From: BOG-908 sp964244695
GTDB lineage: Bacteria > Pseudomonadota > Alphaproteobacteria > Acetobacterales > Acetobacteraceae
DNA length: 8,043 nucleotides
Direction: 5' to 3'
NCBI GenBank assembly: GCA_964244695.1
Contig: CAXTJZ010000182.1
Location: 1-8,043 of the forward strand
Part shown: piece after piece, positions 6,591-8,043 of the stretch
How the letters are laid out: the number at the start of each line of letters is the position of its first letter
Numbering within the stretch: position 1 is the stretch's first letter
Made by a program: the position numbers and the translations under genes
Notes under the pieces: model-generated
What the model was told of the DNA's origin: nothing
Databases searched by the model: none
Seen by the model: the letters and a program-made list of their open reading frames with translations, nothing else

Positions 6591-7103
6591 CTACGATGTC
6601 TTGGCGGTGCCCTGCACGGTGACCGTCACGTTCAACGTCGTGTAGCCGCTCTGCCCGCGCCGGATCAGGCGCACCGTGAAGCTGTCCGGCCCGACATAGC
6701 CTGGCATGGCCCAGTATTCCACGCTCGTCTTGCCGTTGTAGCGCAACACGGCATCAAAGCCGTGCAGCGGCCTGGCAGGCACCAGCGGCGCGTCATAGGG
6801 CTGGCCGTTGCCGGCGGTCAGGGTGGCGGCGCAGTAGCCGCCGTCATTGCTGACGGTCATGGTGACGGCGGCTGTGCCGCCATCGGTCACGTGGAAGGGA
6901 GCCACGGTGCACAAAGCTGCTGGCGGCTGGCCGGGGTGCAGCGGCAGCGGTGGCGGCGGCGCCTCAGCCACCGGCGCGGGCGGTTTTTCGCAGCCGGAGA
7001 GCAGCAGGGCGAACACCAGCGTGCCGGAAGCTAGGGTTGAGACGGCGAGACGTGGCTGCACTAGGAGGGGACTCCGCTCTGTGGGCGTGTGACGCAACGC
7101 CAT
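6591..7103 (-). CDS. Small predicted outer-membrane or periplasmic lipoprotein, function unknown
   Basis: A 170-residue protein with a lipoprotein signal: a hydrophobic stretch ending in LLLSGC, with Cys38 as the lipidation site. A proline-rich linker follows (about 41-62), then a beta-strand-rich domain with Cys65 and Cys91 (possibly a disulfide) and the segment YWAMPGYVGPDSFTVRLIRR, which recalls the last strands of bacterial Ig-like domains. I do not recognise the family. Start choice: ATG at 7103 gives an unusually long 37-residue leader and has no clear ribosome site. An in-frame GTG at 7061 would give a 23-residue leader more typical of lipoproteins, with CGGAG about 10 bases upstream. 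It runs in the same direction as the transporter genes, 104 bases ahead of them, so co-transcription is possible but unproven. It could be an accessory lipoprotein of the importer or unrelated. Confidence 0.75.
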   Translation of the reverse strand: MALRHTPTERSPLLVQPRLAVSTLASGTLVFALLLSGCEKPPAPVAEAPPPPLPLHPGQPPAALCTVAPFHVTDGGTAAVTMTVSNDGGYCAATLTAGNGQPYDAPLVPARPLHGFDAVLRYNGKTSVEYWAMPGYVGPDSFTVRLIRRGQSGYTTLNVTVTVQGTAKTS

Positions 7104-7242
7104 AGCGTGGCACGGCGCGCCCGGCCAGTAGCGCAGGAGTGTAACCCGATCACAACAACCAGCGATTTATGGTTGCGTCGAGCTTGTACACCCGATTTAT
7201 CTCTGCCCGTTCAACCCAGCTTGCGACTGCCGGAGTTCCCCC
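7104..7242. promoter_or_regulatory. Divergent intergenic region with presumed back-to-back promoters
   Basis: This 139-bp gap separates the minus-strand lipoprotein gene from the plus-strand secreted-protein gene, so it must carry promoters for both unless transcripts enter from elsewhere. It is less GC-rich than its flanks around 7147-7200. An exact octamer CGATTTAT occurs twice in the same orientation (7163-7170 and 7193-7200), 30 bases apart, which is close to three helical turns. A plus-strand candidate is TTGCGT (7173-7178), a 17-base spacer, then TTTATC (7196-7201), but both boxes match the sigma-70 consensus poorly. No recognised operator was seen. Confidence 0.4.
7232..7235 (+). promoter_or_regulatory. 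Ribosome-binding site of the 183-residue secreted protein
   Basis: GGAG ends 7 bases before the ATG at 7243, an ideal spacing that supports this start over any other codon in the frame. Confidence 0.6.
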
Positions 7243-7794
7243 ATGCGCCTTCTCACCGCCACCCTCCTCGCCGCCGGCCTGCTCGCGTCACCCTGCCTGC
7301 AGGCGGCCACCAAGCACACGAAATCGAGCAAGGCGGTGGCCGTGGGCGCGGCCGCCTGCGAGTTGGAGGCCGACCGCACCGCGTTCGACATCGAGGGGCT
7401 GAAGAGCCAGCTCATGCTGACTGCGCTGGCCTGCAAGAAGCAGGACAAGTACAACGAGTTCATGTCGCGCTATAAGCCACAGGTTGCCAACGCGGAGGCA
7501 GGGTTGGCCACGTATTTCAAGCGCTCCTACGGCCGGCAGGGGCAGACACAGTATGATGCCTACATCACCAACCTGGCCGACGAGCAGGAAAAAGACGGGC
7601 TGAAATCCGGCACCGCCTACTGCGAGAATTTGGACGTGATGTTCGACGAGGTGATGAGCCTGCACGATTCGTCTGAACTGCACGATTTCACGAACGCCAA
7701 GGCGATCGTTCAGCCGATCACGTTCGAGACCTGCAAGGGCGCGGCGCCTGCTGTCGGGCGCAAGAGCCGGCATATTGCCGCTAAGCATGCCTGA
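7243..7794 (+). CDS. Secreted four-cysteine hypothetical protein, probably periplasmic
   Basis: A 183-residue protein with a clear Sec signal peptide (MRLLTATLLAAGLLASPCLQ, cleavage after QA at about 21). A short Lys-rich stretch follows, then a mostly helical body with charged residues and a basic tail (KSRHIAAKHA). Four cysteines remain after cleavage (39, 64, 127, 164), enough for two disulfides, which suits the periplasm. The core SQLMLTALACKKQDKYNEFM and the YFKRSYGRQGQTQYDAYITN block look conserved and resemble uncharacterised proteins I associate with acetic acid bacteria. I know no function for them. A good ribosome site supports the ATG. The gene stands alone on the plus strand, divergent from the lipoprotein and convergent with the OmpA-family gene, and ends 22 bases before a terminator-like inverted repeat. 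No catalytic motif is evident. Confidence 0.85.
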   Translation: MRLLTATLLAAGLLASPCLQAATKHTKSSKAVAVGAAACELEADRTAFDIEGLKSQLMLTALACKKQDKYNEFMSRYKPQVANAEAGLATYFKRSYGRQGQTQYDAYITNLADEQEKDGLKSGTAYCENLDVMFDEVMSLHDSSELHDFTNAKAIVQPITFETCKGAAPAVGRKSRHIAAKHA

Positions 7795-7815
7795 AGGAAC
7801 GCAAACAGTCCTGTA

Positions 7816-7918
7816 TTGAAAGAAAAGACCAGAAAACTTTTACTCCCTGTCGATTGCCCACCGGATGGGCTCGCGACAGCGGAGTAAAAGTCTTTTGCTT
7901 TTCTTCAGAAAAGAAGGC
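7816..7918. terminator. Bidirectional terminator-like inverted repeat between converging genes
   Basis: The core stem pairs CTTTTACTCCCTGTCG (7837-7852) with CGACAGCGGAGTAAAAG (7874-7890), with a single bulged base. Inside it a second hairpin GCCCA-CCGGA-TGGGC (7856-7870) caps the structure. Outside, the arms continue as T-rich tracts when read in either direction (TCTTTTGCTTTTCTTC on the plus strand, TTTTCTGGTCTTTTC on the minus strand), as expected for intrinsic termination both ways. The right end (CAGAAAAGAAGGCCT) closely matches the right end of the element at 3682-3847 (CAAAAAAGAAGGCCT), so both belong to one repeat family. It lies between the plus-strand gene ending at 7794 and the minus-strand OmpA-family gene ending at 7930. 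Confidence 0.75.
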
Positions 7919-7929
7919 CTGTCTTCGCC

Positions 7930-8043
7930 TTACTTAAGAATAATCTCCACCCGACGATTCTGCGGTTCACGCACACCCTTCGCCGTCTGCACCAGCGGAT
8001 TTGTCTCGCCAAACCCGTGGATGCTGATCTCGCCGCGGCTGAC
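7930..8043 (-). CDS. C-terminal end of an OmpA-family (peptidoglycan-binding) outer-membrane protein, partial
   Basis: Only the last 37 codons and the TAA stop lie in the window; the rest is beyond base 8043. The translated end contains ISIHGFGETNPLV and finishes GVREPQNRRVEIILK. The NRRVEI stretch followed by a short tail is the hallmark of the OmpA C-terminal domain, which binds peptidoglycan and tethers the outer membrane or a lipoprotein to the cell wall. HGFGETNP corresponds to the GxADxxG-type segment of that domain. Whether the missing N-terminus is a beta-barrel, a lipoprotein (Pal-like) or another OmpA-domain architecture cannot be told. The stop lies 12 bases from the terminator-like repeat. 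Confidence 0.85.
   Translation of the reverse strand, partial: VSRGEISIHGFGETNPLVQTAKGVREPQNRRVEIILK

Noticed and set aside
7104..7242. Riboswitch or tRNA gene in the divergent intergenic region
   Set aside because: No cloverleaf, no conserved riboswitch core, and no stable stem beyond chance was found by eye.

Overview
The window is GC-rich and protein-dense, and it reads as chromosomal DNA of an alphaproteobacterium. Acetic acid bacteria (Acetobacteraceae) are my best guess. Two things point there: a type II NADH dehydrogenase sequence, and AT-rich intergenic hairpin elements built from short A and T runs that stand out sharply against the GC-rich genes. The family-level placement is an inference from memory of such genomes, not something proven here.

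Most of the window (about 796-6486, minus strand) is a five-gene ABC importer operon of the peptide/nickel/opine (Dpp/Opp) class. In transcription order it encodes a periplasmic family 5 substrate-binding protein, a DppC-type permease, a DppB-type permease, a DppD-type ATPase and a DppF-type ATPase. Neighbouring genes overlap by 4 to 8 bases, which suggests translational coupling. The exception is the junction between the two permease genes, where a 166-bp gap is filled by a large AT-rich inverted repeat. The permease order (C before B) differs from the E. coli dpp order. Together the five proteins would form a complete importer; the substrate cannot be read from the sequence.

Downstream of the operon (1-783, minus strand) is a piece of a type II NADH dehydrogenase. 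It keeps the NADH-binding motif and the late FAD-contact motif but has no room for the N-terminal FAD-binding part, so it looks like a 5'-truncated remnant. Its C-terminus lies outside the window.

Upstream of the operon (6591-7103, minus strand) is a small lipoprotein with a proline-rich linker and a beta-rich C-terminal domain. It is separated by a 139-bp divergent promoter region from a 183-residue secreted protein of unknown function (7243-7794, plus strand). That gene converges on the last codons of an OmpA-family protein (7930-8043, minus strand). Between the two converging genes lies a second copy of the AT-rich inverted-repeat element, placed and shaped like a bidirectional terminator. 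A third, single-arm degenerate copy lies between the lipoprotein and the binding-protein gene.

No tRNA, rRNA, CRISPR array, insertion sequence or transposase gene was seen. The least explained features are the inverted-repeat family, especially the copy inside the transporter operon, and the broken NADH dehydrogenase gene.
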